From Astragalus membranaceus (Eukaryota > Streptophyta > Magnoliopsida > Fabales > Fabaceae): a stretch of DNA of 64,000 bases. Below, piece by piece: positions 44,401-55,100 of this stretch; the stretch's first letter is position 1; every line of letters starts with the position of its first letter. A model generated the notes under the pieces. The model had not been told where the DNA came from and made no database searches. It saw nothing but the letters and a program-made list of their open reading frames with translations. The DNA is taken from the NCBI GenBank assembly GCA_039519185.1, contig CM076854.1, forward strand, positions 160,819,434 through 160,883,433, written 5' to 3'. A program made the translations under genes and the position numbers.

Positions 44401-44791
44401 GGGAGATACGTAGGAGCGGATATCCTCCGTCAAGCACAATAAACTAAAAAAAACAACAAACACTTTTGCCAAAAATAAAAATTTTCATTAAGTCTTTTCA
44501 TTCTCTTTTCGAAAAAAGGGCAAACTTAAGTATTTTCCAAATCCGCACTTAAAACCACACATTTAATTAAAGGTTCCCTTTCGGTAGAAAGGAGGCGTAG
44601 GGTGCTAAAACCTTCCCCATGCCTAACCGACCCCCGAACCCAAATTTTCCGGTTTTCCAAAAGGCCATCCGCTTTCCAAAAGGTTTTTCTTCAATATTTT
44701 CCTGATAAAAAAATATTGGTGGCGACTTCATTGATTTTCAAAAAGTTGTAAACGAAGAAAGATTCCCTCAGGGACTTTTTCGGGCGCAATA
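41483..44791 (+). repeat. T13 5' LTR
   Basis: 3,309 bp, TGTAATACCCTAATTTTGTC to ...GGGCGCAATA; the final CA has become TA (the 3' LTR keeps CA). It contains a CT-rich tract (42050-42290), a possible TATA box TATAAATA at 42619-42626, four near-perfect copies of an about 64-bp AT-rich unit (TTTTCTTTTATTTATTTATT) between 43220 and 43540, and a pair of related blocks with ACTCGCGCCGTTGCCGTTTG (44050 and 44209). The frames here (42064-42540, 42446-42676 and others) recur in both LTRs and have no domain. Confidence 0.95.
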
Positions 44792-44793
44792 GC

Positions 44794-44811
44794 TGGCGAC
44801 TCCACTGGGGA
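44794..44811 (+). other. T13 primer-binding site
   Basis: TGGCGACTCCACTGGGGA two bases after the LTR end. Its complement is a plausible tRNA 3' end with CCA; Ogre elements have been described as tRNA-Arg primed, which I infer applies here. Confidence 0.8.
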
Positions 44812-45923
44812 CTAAAAGACATTTTTTTCAAAAGTGGGTCGAGCCTAATTAATTAAGTGTGTGGTTTGTGTGATTGATTTGAACATCTTGCTTTGCCTCT
44901 ATTCTTCTTCTTTTTCATAAGCATGTTGCATCCATATGCATTCTTCTTCTATGCTTGCTTTTGTTTAAAATAATAGATAGTTACTTCTTTGCTTATATGC
45001 CTAGTTCCCTCATGCATTTCCCCAATCATATCATGTCCCCTTTTTCTTTGCTCCCTTTTTTAAGGTAAATTCATGCGTATTTCCCCTCTCTTGTCATGTC
45101 CCCTCTTCTCAGCTCCCTTTCTTGAGGTAAGCAAAGCACTTGATCATTGTTGAAACCCTAGGCTAGCTTATTCGATATTGAACCCTAGTGTAGACAACAT
45201 GTTATCACTTGCTATTATCTGGACTGTTCTGGGTTTTCCTTCGCAAGTGGGGTATATGTGGGTAGTTTTAGGCGGTATGTCCCCGCTACACACACTCACC
45301 CCCTTATGATTATGAGCTTTGAGAGAGGCCTAAAACCCAAGGTCTGAAAAACACCTAGGAGAGTGGAAACGAGTAGTGACTGCCAATTGGACCGATGTCC
45401 TTCTGCTCTCACAAAAGTTTCAGCCAGAGTATGCTCTTTTATGGTACCTCACACCAGATGGCATTCCATCGTTGTGGGTGTTATCATGAGAAAGATTTAG
45501 CTCTGGTAGCCTTTGCGAGGGAGTGAATAGAGCCACATGGGAGGATTACCCTTTAACTTGCCCTAGATCGTAGGTCTCACCTCTTTTTAGGTCACAAGGG
45601 CTTTCCAAATTGTGTGCTGCATTGTAAACTAGGCACGTTTTCAAAAAGAAAAGGAGATTTTTCGAAAAAAAGAGAAAATAGAGAAAGAGTTGCCGTTGTA
45701 ACCTTTCTTTCGCCGGTCTGTACGAAGTGACATATGAACCATTTTATTTTAAAAAAAAAAAAAAAAGAGGGAGTGAAAGAGTTACCGCTGTAGCCTTTCT
45801 CATACCGGTCCATATGAAATAACGTACGACCCGCATTTTCCAAAAAACTTGAATCACTGCCAATAAGGACTGGTCTCTGAGTTACATAGACATAGAACAT
45901 CATCATCATTTACACATCATCCT
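44812..45923 (+). other. T13 untranslated leader
   Basis: About 1.1 kb between PBS and ORF1 without a long frame. It holds two similar GTTGCCGTTGTAACC / GTTACCGCTGTAGCC blocks at 45690 and 45780. Such long leaders with packaging signals are usual in Ogre elements. Confidence 0.6.
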
Positions 45924-46004
45924 TTGCATAAAACATACATTTTCGATAATTTTCGCATGCATCTTTGCATTTCATTATGGTTTGCTTGCCGAGAACCCCA
46001 AGTA

Positions 46005-48119
46005 ATGAGAAATTTTTGTCATAGATACGGCATGGAATCTAGAAGGGAAACGGTGTATACTCCAAGGTACCCCGTTGTAAACAAGGTAGATGTGACTAGT
46101 TTGAAAAAATGTGTTGACCTGATGGGACCTATTGAAAGGGGATCGTTTGACAATGCTTATGGGAACCTCCGGAAGTTGTTGTTGCTAGAGGTGCAGACTG
46201 AGGCTATCGCGGCTTTGAGTAGATTCTATGACCCAGAAATCAGGTGCTTTCTTTTCAAAAATTTTCAAATGGCCCCCACATTGGAGGAATATCAGCAGAT
46301 TTTGGGTTTCACTCAGGCAGAAGCTGTCCCCTACCGGTATCAAGAACAGTACTACACAGATGAGGGCTTCGCTGCATTATTGCAAATGAGTGTAGAGGAT
46401 CTGAAGCTCCAAAAGCAGAAGAGAAACAATGTGATAGGTTTCCCGCAGAGCTACCTTGAAGGTTTAATGGGAGCCTATGCTAGAAGTAAAAATTGGGTGG
46501 TCTTCAAGCGAGTTTTGGCCTTAGCAATTTTTGGGGTTGTTCTCTTTCCGCAGATTGAGAGGTATGTGGATGTGACCGTTATTGGTATTTTCCTAGCTTT
46601 TCAGAATAGGAAGAGCCCCATTAATCCAATCTCCGCCATCCTTGCTGACACTTATTCTGCTTTTACTCATCATTGTGACTTGAGAAGGAAGAAAATCTCT
46701 TGCTCTTCTCACCTGTTGTATGCATGGCTTCTCATTCATGCCTTCACCAACCCAACACGAGTGGAAAAGTTGATTAGCTACGCTGTAACTTGTGAGGTGA
46801 AAGCTATGAGTATTCAAGAATGGATCCAGTTTCTAGGGGGTCTAGATGAGCACTCGATCCGTTGGTATCTCTCATCTTGCTGGGAAGATAGGCATAAGGT
46901 AGTCTTCCGCTGTGGTAGTTTTCAAAATGTCCCGCTGATGGGCACTAAAGGATGCATCAACTACAACCCGTCCCTGACTCTGAGGCAATTGGGGTATCCG
47001 ATGAGGAATTCTCCTACTGAAGAAATGATATCCTCGTTTTACATCTTTGAAGGAGGACCAAAAGATGACAGTTTGCTTAGAAAGGTCTTACAAGCCTGGA
47101 GTACGGTGGTTCGCATGGGAAAAGTAGAGCTTGCTCAGAGGACTAATGGTATCACCTTCGCTCAGTGGCTTGGAAAAAGAATCCGGAATGTTCAACTGCC
47201 CTACCAAAAAGAGTTGCAAGTCGAGAGGGAAGTAGTAGACGCCAGCGTCCCTGTTATCGAAGAATTAGGCGAGGTTAAGTTGGCCCTGATGAAGGCAGAG
47301 GAAGAGAAGAAATCTTTGCAAGCTGAAATAGAGAAGATGGCTCTGAAGAACAAAAGGTTGAAAGAAGAAAATGCCCTGAAGTCTGATACCATTGAGAAGT
47401 TCAGTCAGAAACTAAAAGGGGAAGAGGAGAGCAAGTTAGAAGTTCAAAGGTATCTGCAAGGAGCCAAGGAGGAAATCAAGAGGCGAAGTCAAAGAGAGAG
47501 CAAGTTAGAAGTTCAAAGGTACCTGGAAGAAGCCAATCAGTGGAAAGAATTGTGGGATGAAGCAAAAATGGAAGAGAGAGCTGCGAAAAGCTTGCTTGCC
47601 AAGTCAAAGAGAGAATCCCGCATGTTACAGGCTGAATGGGAGAGTAAGTTAGACGGTGTTGTGCAAGAGAGAGACTCATTTGAGAACATCCTCAGAGAAT
47701 ATCAGCGGGCCCTAAAAGCAGAGCAAGAAGATTCTGATGAGTTGAAGGAGCGCCTTTGTCACATCAGCGATGCGTACCGGCAGGTGAAGGATGAAAGTCA
47801 GTATTGGGAACATCGCTATGTTGAGCTGCTCGGTAGGATTGAAGAACAGGCAGTCATCATTGAGCTGAGAGATGAGGTTCAACACTGGAAGGGTAGGTTC
47901 TCCAAGCTATCAGAATTGGTCAACCAGGCTCTTGCGGATATGCCCAGGAGATTAAGAAAAGCTGAAACTGAGATGTATCCCCTCAACACCCCGCTTGAGG
48001 TGTACAAATTTGTGGAGTACTGCAGAGCCCTAGTTGAGGAAGCCAAAGGAAAAGCCGGAAGTACCTCTACCAACAACAAGAGGAAAAATAGTGGAAATGT
48101 CAAAGCTCTTTGTATTTGA
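46005..48119 (+). CDS. T13 ORF1: Ogre extra protein (DUF7745-like) with coiled-coil tail
   Basis: The open frame begins with a Met at 45924, but the first 27 residues look like read-through leader; the Met at 46005 (MRNFCHRYGMESRRET) is the better start, giving 704 residues. Residues to about 420 form a globular domain (LEEYQQILGF, FAALLQMSVEDLKL, then HLLYAWLLIHAF, then WYLSSCWEDRHKVVFRCGSF) resembling the plant DUF7745 family, found mostly in such elements. From about 430 to 660 it is Lys/Glu-rich heptad-type coiled coil with a duplicated SKLEVQRYL segment. An ORF at this place is characteristic of Ogre elements; its function is unknown. The frame is intact, in contrast to pol. Confidence 0.85.
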   Translation: MRNFCHRYGMESRRETVYTPRYPVVNKVDVTSLKKCVDLMGPIERGSFDNAYGNLRKLLLLEVQTEAIAALSRFYDPEIRCFLFKNFQMAPTLEEYQQILGFTQAEAVPYRYQEQYYTDEGFAALLQMSVEDLKLQKQKRNNVIGFPQSYLEGLMGAYARSKNWVVFKRVLALAIFGVVLFPQIERYVDVTVIGIFLAFQNRKSPINPISAILADTYSAFTHHCDLRRKKISCSSHLLYAWLLIHAFTNPTRVEKLISYAVTCEVKAMSIQEWIQFLGGLDEHSIRWYLSSCWEDRHKVVFRCGSFQNVPLMGTKGCINYNPSLTLRQLGYPMRNSPTEEMISSFYIFEGGPKDDSLLRKVLQAWSTVVRMGKVELAQRTNGITFAQWLGKRIRNVQLPYQKELQVEREVVDASVPVIEELGEVKLALMKAEEEKKSLQAEIEKMALKNKRLKEENALKSDTIEKFSQKLKGEEESKLEVQRYLQGAKEEIKRRSQRESKLEVQRYLEEANQWKELWDEAKMEERAAKSLLAKSKRESRMLQAEWESKLDGVVQERDSFENILREYQRALKAEQEDSDELKERLCHISDAYRQVKDESQYWEHRYVELLGRIEEQAVIIELRDEVQHWKGRFSKLSELVNQALADMPRRLRKAETEMYPLNTPLEVYKFVEYCRALVEEAKGKAGSTSTNNKRKNSGNVKALCI

Positions 48120-48475
48120 GCTTCTGTATTGTAATTTTCCATTTTGTTGTACCTTTCCTTTTTCAATCATTGTATCAGAATGTCGTACTTTCGGATTCAG
48201 ATTTTGAAGTATTTTGTTTAAATACACCCGTTTCGCTTCCAGATTCCAATTTCAGTAGGATCCAAAGAAAGTGATATAATAAAAATAATCAAAGATTTAC
48301 TTGCGTATCTATGACAAGACATAATACACTGCGATTCTCGGCAAGACAAACTAAACACGCATTCATTCGCATTGCATTCATTTATTCGTTCTCGTGTTCA
48401 TAAGCGTGTTCCGTCAACAGAAAATTAGGCAAGCTGGTTAATCATCGCTATTGGACGCGTCTGCAAGCAAGAAAC
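48120..48475 (+). other. T13 spacer between ORF1 and gag
   Basis: 356 bp, AT-rich, no coding frame recognised. Confidence 0.5.
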
Positions 48476-50248
48476 ATGGAAAACAATCAAGCCAACCTTG
48501 ATCAGAACGATCCGCAGCCACATCAGGATGACGGAATTCCAGGAGGTCTGGATCCTAATGGTCAGGGTCAGCATGGTCAGAATCAGGAGAATCAAGTCAT
48601 TCAAGCTGAGATGGAAGTCCTAAAGGCTCAAATGGCGGAGGTCATAAGAGTGCTAAGTGCCTTAAGAGAGGTTGGCACAACTGAAACTACTGTTGCTGGG
48701 ACGAACAATCCTCCTCCCCTTCCTGGGTCTGGGATCTCTCAAACCCTTCAAGCAGTGCAATGGCCTCCCTATGGTCTCCCACTAGGCTATACGCCTCCTA
48801 CTGCTGATACAAACCCTGGAAGAGACCCTTCGGGAACCACGGGGCGCGCTCAGCCTAATACAATTGTGAATGAAGTTGGAACAGGGACGCATCAGGCCCA
48901 GATTCAGATCCCAACTCCTGTTATTGCTCCAGGAACTCCGGCGGGTTTCAATTCACCAATAATGGTTCACCCACACGTACAGGGCCCAGTCCCTCAGAAT
49001 ATTGCTCACCGACACATGACCCCGGTCGCGGCGTCGATGAATAACCCTCACTATGGTGCCGGCGGTTTCCCACAGAATTACCCTCCCGAAGCTAGAAGTC
49101 AGTATCAGATGCTGGAAGAAAGGATAAGAGCTGTTGAAGGGGTAGGTTCCCGAGCCAGGAATGCCCATGAGTTGTGCTTGGTTCCTGATCTAGTCCTGCC
49201 GCCCAAGTTCAAAGCACCAACTTTTGACAAATACAGAGGGACAACTTGCCCAGTCAGCCATGTGACAATGTACTGCCGAAAGATGACTGCCTATGCCCGC
49301 GATGATAACTTAATGATGCATTGCTTCCAAGAAAGTTTAGCTGGAGCTCCCCTTGACTGGTACATGCAGTTAGAGCCAACTAATATCCATTGCTGGAAAG
49401 ACATGGCGGATGCCTTCATGCGTCAATACCAGTATAACAATGATTTGGCTCCAGATAGAACTCAGCTACAATGCATGTCTAAGAGGGATAACGAGTCGTT
49501 CAAAGAGTATGCTCAGAGATGGCGGAACCTTGCGGCTCAAGTAAAACCCCCTCTGCTGGACAAAGAAATGGTCCACATGTTTATGGAAACCCTTCCTGCG
49601 GTGTATTACGATAGGTTGGTTGGCAGCGTAGCCTCAAACTTCTCTGAGATGGTGGTTACAGGGGAAAGAGTAGAGAACGGTATGCGGAGCGGAAGAATAG
49701 CTCAGGGCCCGACACCGCCTACCGGTCAAAAAAAGCCATTTTTTGGGTCTCATAAGAAGAAAGAAGGTGAAACTAATGCAGTCATCGGAGCCAGTGGTCC
49801 GTCGCGCAGCAATCCACCGCAAGCTATTTCGGTTCCTGCTCAGGCACCACTGGCACAACCTTTTCAATCAAATTATCAGTACCGGAACTATAATGAAAAG
49901 AAGCCTGTTGTCTTTGATCCCATTCCCATGTCCTACACGGATTTGTTTAATTATCTCATCACCAACAAAATAATCAGTACTCGTCAAATGAAGCCATATC
50001 AGCCTCCCTATCCCAGAGGGTACAACGCAAATGCCACCTGCGCCTTTCATTCTGGGGCAGTAGGTCATGTGGTAGAGGATTGTAAAGCATTCAAATATGT
50101 GGTGCAAGAATTACTTGATACGAAAAGCATATCATTTCAACAACCCAATGTAGCTACCAATCCGTTGCCAGGGCATGGAGGATCTGCTATTAATGCCGTT
50201 GACCGTCAGGGGGGTCAGTGTTTGGTTAGAAAAGTTGATTGCATTTAG
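48476..50248 (+). CDS. T13 gag
   Basis: 590 residues from MENNQANLDQND to TAG at 50246-50248. The N-terminal 230 residues are Gln/Pro/Gly-rich with a short helical piece (EMEVLKAQMAEVIRVLSAL). The capsid-type gag domain lies at about residues 240-390: LPPKFKAPTFDKYRGTTCP, then DWYMQLEP, FMRQYQYNND, then ESFKEYAQRWRNLAAQVKPP and MFMETLPAVYYDRL. A knuckle-like CAFHSGAVGHVVEDC is at about 522-536. The TAG is in frame with the protease ORF, which starts with the very next codon. In related elements gag and pro form one frame, so TAG is either a lesion or a read-through signal. Confidence 0.9.
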   Translation: MENNQANLDQNDPQPHQDDGIPGGLDPNGQGQHGQNQENQVIQAEMEVLKAQMAEVIRVLSALREVGTTETTVAGTNNPPPLPGSGISQTLQAVQWPPYGLPLGYTPPTADTNPGRDPSGTTGRAQPNTIVNEVGTGTHQAQIQIPTPVIAPGTPAGFNSPIMVHPHVQGPVPQNIAHRHMTPVAASMNNPHYGAGGFPQNYPPEARSQYQMLEERIRAVEGVGSRARNAHELCLVPDLVLPPKFKAPTFDKYRGTTCPVSHVTMYCRKMTAYARDDNLMMHCFQESLAGAPLDWYMQLEPTNIHCWKDMADAFMRQYQYNNDLAPDRTQLQCMSKRDNESFKEYAQRWRNLAAQVKPPLLDKEMVHMFMETLPAVYYDRLVGSVASNFSEMVVTGERVENGMRSGRIAQGPTPPTGQKKPFFGSHKKKEGETNAVIGASGPSRSNPPQAISVPAQAPLAQPFQSNYQYRNYNEKKPVVFDPIPMSYTDLFNYLITNKIISTRQMKPYQPPYPRGYNANATCAFHSGAVGHVVEDCKAFKYVVQELLDTKSISFQQPNVATNPLPGHGGSAINAVDRQGGQCLVRKVDCI

Positions 50249-51981
50249 ATGCCTTTGAATTTTATCCATGCTGAATTATGCCGTTTTGGTGTCATCAAAG
50301 AAGGATGTGCTAGGAAAGACGCCTGTGATAATCCTCGCTGCATCGGGGCATGTGAAGGTTTTAAACCAATTCTCCAAGATCTCTTAGACAGACACCTGGT
50401 CCAAGTGGGAATCCAGGAGAAAGAAGAAAGTGTATTTACCTTGCAATCAGGCAATGGAGGCTTCAGGAGACCGATTGAAATTCCCCGCAATCTGAATTCC
50501 AGCCTAGCTGTAACGAGACCCTCGACTGTTGTCATTCCAGTACCTGCTGCTGCCCTTAGTGGGGATACTAGGATGACTCCATGGAGCTGCAATGTGCAAA
50601 TGCAAGCGGAGGTCCCTAAAGGCACTCTGGATATAACAAACATTGCTGGAGGTAGTTGTATCACAAGGAGTGGAAGGATGTATACTCCTGAAAACCTTAG
50701 AAGAGAGCAATCCAAGGGAAATGAAGAAAGGGCCCGTAAGGGAAAAGACAAGGAAGCTGTAGAGGTCAGGGATGTGTCGGACAAAGAAGCTCAAGAATTC
50801 CTGAGGGTAATGAGACAGAGTGAATATCGGGTGGTAGACCAGCTGAATCAAACCCCATCCAAGATCTCAATGCTCTCTTTGCTGCTTAGTTCAGAGGCAC
50901 ATCGTGCTGCACTGCTAAAGGTCCTGAATGAAGCTCACGTCTCCCATGACATTACAGTAAACCAGCTTGATGGTATTGTTGGCAGCATTGTAGCCTCTAA
51001 TTACTTGACTTTCTCAGACACTGAGCTGCCTCCAGCAGGAAAAAGTCATAATCAAGCTCTTCACATCTCAGTCAAGTGTGGGGACCATATACTTGCCAGG
51101 GTGCTTATTGATAACGGTTCATCCTTGAATGTGCTGCCTAAGTCTACGATGGATAAGCTGGATGTAGACTGCTCATATCTAAAACCGAGCTCCACCTTGG
51201 TCAGAGCATTTGATGGGTCAGTGAAGGAAGTTTTTGGAGAAGTAGAAATGCCGCTGCAGGTAGGCCCTGAAGTATTTTATGTCGTCTTTCAAGTGATGGA
51301 CATCAATTCATCCTACAGTTGCCTGCTGGGACGTCCTTGGATACATGCGGCTGGGGCAGTGCCGTCCTCGCTTCATCAGAAACTCAAGTTTGTGGCTAGG
51401 GGAAAGCTGATAGTGATCTCCGGAGAGGAAGAAACATTGATAAACCGATCACCACCTGAATATTATGTGGAAGCGGCAGAAGAGTCCTTTGAGACTGCTT
51501 TCCAAGGATTGGAGATTTCAAACGCTGTCTTCGTTGAAAGTGAGCCTCAGTGGAAGCCTAAGTGGTCCAGGGCCGACATGATGGCTGCAAAAGTGATGCT
51601 GGGACATGGGTATCAGGTTGGTAAAGGTTTAGGAAAAGCTGCTCAAGGAATTGTAATGCCTATCCAGTTGAGGGGTAATATTGAGAGGTTCGGTGTTGGG
51701 TACATCCCAAGTCTTGCTGATCGGGAGGGACTGACATCTGACAGGAGGGAGAAATGGCTGGCCAAACTCAGAGGAAGGGCACCCAATCAGGGGAGAATGG
51801 TCATCGCTAATCTTAAGGACAACTTCCGGAGTGCTAGTATGCTGAACCCTGACCAGGTTAATATGGTTGAAGAAGGATCAAGCTCAAGTGGCCGTGCTGT
51901 AGGTCTGGTGCGCTGCTGTGCGGCGAGAGAGAAGCTGCAAAACTGGGAGATCATGGATTTCCCCGTATTTTTCAATTTAAA
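50249..51981 (+). CDS. T13 protease with G-patch domain
   Basis: Same frame as gag, directly after its TAG; stays open to TAA 51983-51985, just inside the predicted intron. The retropepsin site ARVLIDNGSSLNVLPKSTM is near residue 285-303, and SCLLGRPWIHAAGAVPSSL marks the end of the protease fold. At about 440-480 follows a G-patch (MMAAKVMLGHGYQVGKGLGK with GVGYIPS), a nucleic-acid/RNA-helicase-binding motif known in some retroviral and Tat-type plant proteases. The protease would process the polyproteins. I take the coding exon to end at 51981 (see intron). Confidence 0.88.
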
Positions 51982-52174
51982 GTAATTATCGTTGTAATGC
52001 AGATCCCTCGGCTCTGCCCAAGGCCTTGGGATATTGCATTCGGGCACACATGTTTTCGTCGAAAATCATCAATCAATAAAGTGTTATTTTGAATTTTCAA
52101 TAAAATTTCTGTCTTCATCTTTTATCTGTGTTGCTTTTTCTTTGTTTTTTATTCGCCGCTCCATTCTAATGCAG
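51982..52174 (+). other. T13 predicted intron between protease and RT
   Basis: Donor AA|GTAATT at 51982 and acceptor TCTAATGCAG|ATC ending 52174, with a T-rich tract ahead of the acceptor (about 52125-52160). Removing these 193 bp takes the codon split as AA plus A and brings the protease frame into the exact frame of the RT ORF (52176 to 52290 and on is open: 38 codons before the Met at 52290). The unspliced frame stops at once at 51983. A spliced intron at this location is known in Ogre elements. Confidence 0.8.
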
Positions 52175-55100
52175 ATCAAAAATAAACTCTGAAAATAATA
52201 ATGCCCATAACTCATACTGTGATTTTGATTACCCGGTTAATCAAGCCGAGGAAGATGTTGAGAATGATTGGGATACTCCTCCAGAAATCATGAGAATGGT
52301 AGAACAAGAAGAAAAGGTCATCGAACCCCATGAGGAGTCTACAGAAATAGTCAATTTGGGTACTGAGGAAGATAGAAAAGAAATCAAGGTTGGTACCGCA
52401 ATGGAGGATAAAGAGTGCAAAAAGTTGATTCAGCTCCTGTTCGACTACGCTGACGTATTCGCATGGACATATCGGGACATGCCAGGGTTGAGCACAGATA
52501 TTGTCGAACATAGATTGCCGGTGAAATCAGAATGTCCCCCGGTGAAACAGAAGTTAAGGCGGATGAAGCCTGAAATGTCTTTGAAGATCAGGGATGAGGT
52601 CAAGAAGCAGTTTGATGCAGGGTTCTTAGCTGTGGCAAAATATCCTGAGTAGGTCGCAAACATTGTTCCAGTCCCTAAGAAAGATGGAAAGGTCCGAATG
52701 TGTGTCGACTACCGTGACTTGAACAGAGCAAGCCCTAAAGATGATTTCCCTCTACCCCATATTGATGTTTTGGTGGACAGTACTGCTCAGCATTCGATGT
52801 TCTCCTTCATGGATGGATATTCAGGCTATAACCAGATCAAAATGGCTCCAGAGGATATGGAGAAAACCACCTTCATAACCCTTTGGGGAACTTTCTGTTA
52901 CAAGGTCATGCCTTTCGGGTTGAGGAATGCCGGGGCAACCTACCAAAGAGCGATGGTGACCCTATTCCATGACATGATGCATAAAGAGATCGAAGTCTAT
53001 GTGAATGACATGATTGCCAAATCAAAAACTGACGAAGAGCACGTGGTTAACCTGCAGAAGCTGTTCGAGCGTCTCAGAAAGTACAAACTCAGGTTGAACC
53101 CCGCTAAGTGCACCTTTGGGGTTAGGTCAGGGAAGTTGTTAGGTTTCATTGTTAGCCAGAAGGGAATTGAGGTAGACCCGGATAAAGTACGAGCAATCCT
53201 GGAGATGCCAGCACCTAAAACAGAGAAAGAAGTTCGTGGTTTCCTGGGAAGACTAAATTACATCTCTCGATTCATCTTCCAGTTGACTGCGACTTGCGAA
53301 CCAATTTTCAAACTGCTGTGCAAAAACCAAGAGATGAAGTGGAATGATAAATGTCAAGAAGCATTTGAGAAAATCAAGGCGTATCTTCAAAATCCACCCG
53401 TCCTAATGCCACCTGAGTCTGGCAGGCCCCTCATCCTATACCTCACGGTGCTAGACAACTCTATGGGCTGCGTGCTGGGGCAACACGATGAGTCAGGAAA
53501 GAAAGAACACGCGATCTACTACATAAGCAAGAAGTTCACAGACTGTGAGGCAAGGTATTCATCATTGGAGAAGACTTGTTGTGCTCTAGCCTGGGCTGCG
53601 CATCGAGTGAGACAGTATATGCTGAGTCACACTACCTGGTTGGTGTCCAAAATGGACCCAATCAAGTACATATTTGAAAAACCTGCGCTCACAGGTAGAA
53701 TTGCTCGTTGGCAAATGCTTCTGTCAGAGTACGATCTCGTGTACGTAACCCAGAAGGCGATTAAAGGTAGCACACTGGCAGACTACCTGGCACATCAACC
53801 GGTTGAGGATTACCAATCAATGCAATGTGAGTTCCCAGATGAGGACATTATGGAATTATTTGACGCAGGGAAGTCTCAAGATGATGAAAGGTGGAGAATG
53901 TTGTTTGACGGTGCCTCTAACATGTGGGGGCACGGAATCGGAGCAGTGCTGATCTCCCCAGACAACCGCTTTATACCAGTCACCGCTAGACTAAGCTTCT
54001 ATGTCACAAACAATATTGCAGAGTATGAAGCGTGTATCTTGGGTATCCAGGCAGCTCTCGATTGGAAAGTCAAGAGGCTCGACGTGTACGGAGATTCAGC
54101 TCTAGTTGTCCATCAAGTAAAAGGAGACTGGGAAACAAGAAATTCTGATTTGATTCCTTACCGTGACTACATTCAAGAATTAATCAAGCCCTTTGAGGAA
54201 ATCACTTTCCAACACATACCCCGCAGCGAGAATCAGTTGGCAGATGCCTTGGCAACTTTGTCTTCTATGTTCAACGTCAGTTGTGACAAAAGTCTGACGA
54301 CTGTCAGAATCCAGCACAGAGAACAGCCTGCTTATCACTACTGTATGACAGTCGAAGAGGGATCAGATGGTAAGCCTTGGTACCATGACATCAAGCAGTA
54401 TATCACAAACAGAGAGTATCCTCCCGGAGCTACAGAGAATGACAAGAGAACCCTCAGGAGGCTGTCAACAGGTTTCTTCTTGAGTGGAGACGTCCTTTAC
54501 AAGAGAAACCATGACTTGGTACTCCTCAGGTGTGTAACAGGAGAAGAATCAGTAAAGATTATGCGAGATGTTCATGAAGGCTCGTTTGGGGTTCATTCCA
54601 ACGGGCACGCAATGGCTAGAAAAATCCTGAGAGCTGGATACTACTGGTTGCAGATGGAATCAGACTGTTACAGTTTTGTGAGAAGATGCCATAAATGCCA
54701 AATCTATGCAGATCACACCCATGTACCTCCAACTTCTCTGAATGTTTTGAGCGCACCATGGCCATTCTCAATGTGGGGCATGGACATCATTGGTCCCATT
54801 GAACCCAAAGCTTCCAATGGTCACCGTTTCATTCTGGTTGCTATTGACTACTTCACTAAGTGGGTGGAGGCTGCTTCTTATCCCAATGTAACGAGCTCAG
54901 TGATTGCTAAGTTCATCAAGAAAGACTTGGTTTGCCGCTACGGCCTTCCAAACAAGATTATCACAGACAACGGTAGTAATTTGAACAGCAGAATGATGAA
55001 GGATTTGTGTAAAGACTTCAAAATACAACATCACAACTCTTCTCCCTACCGCCCAAAGATGAATGGGGCAGTTGAGGCAGCCAACAAGAACATCAAGAAG

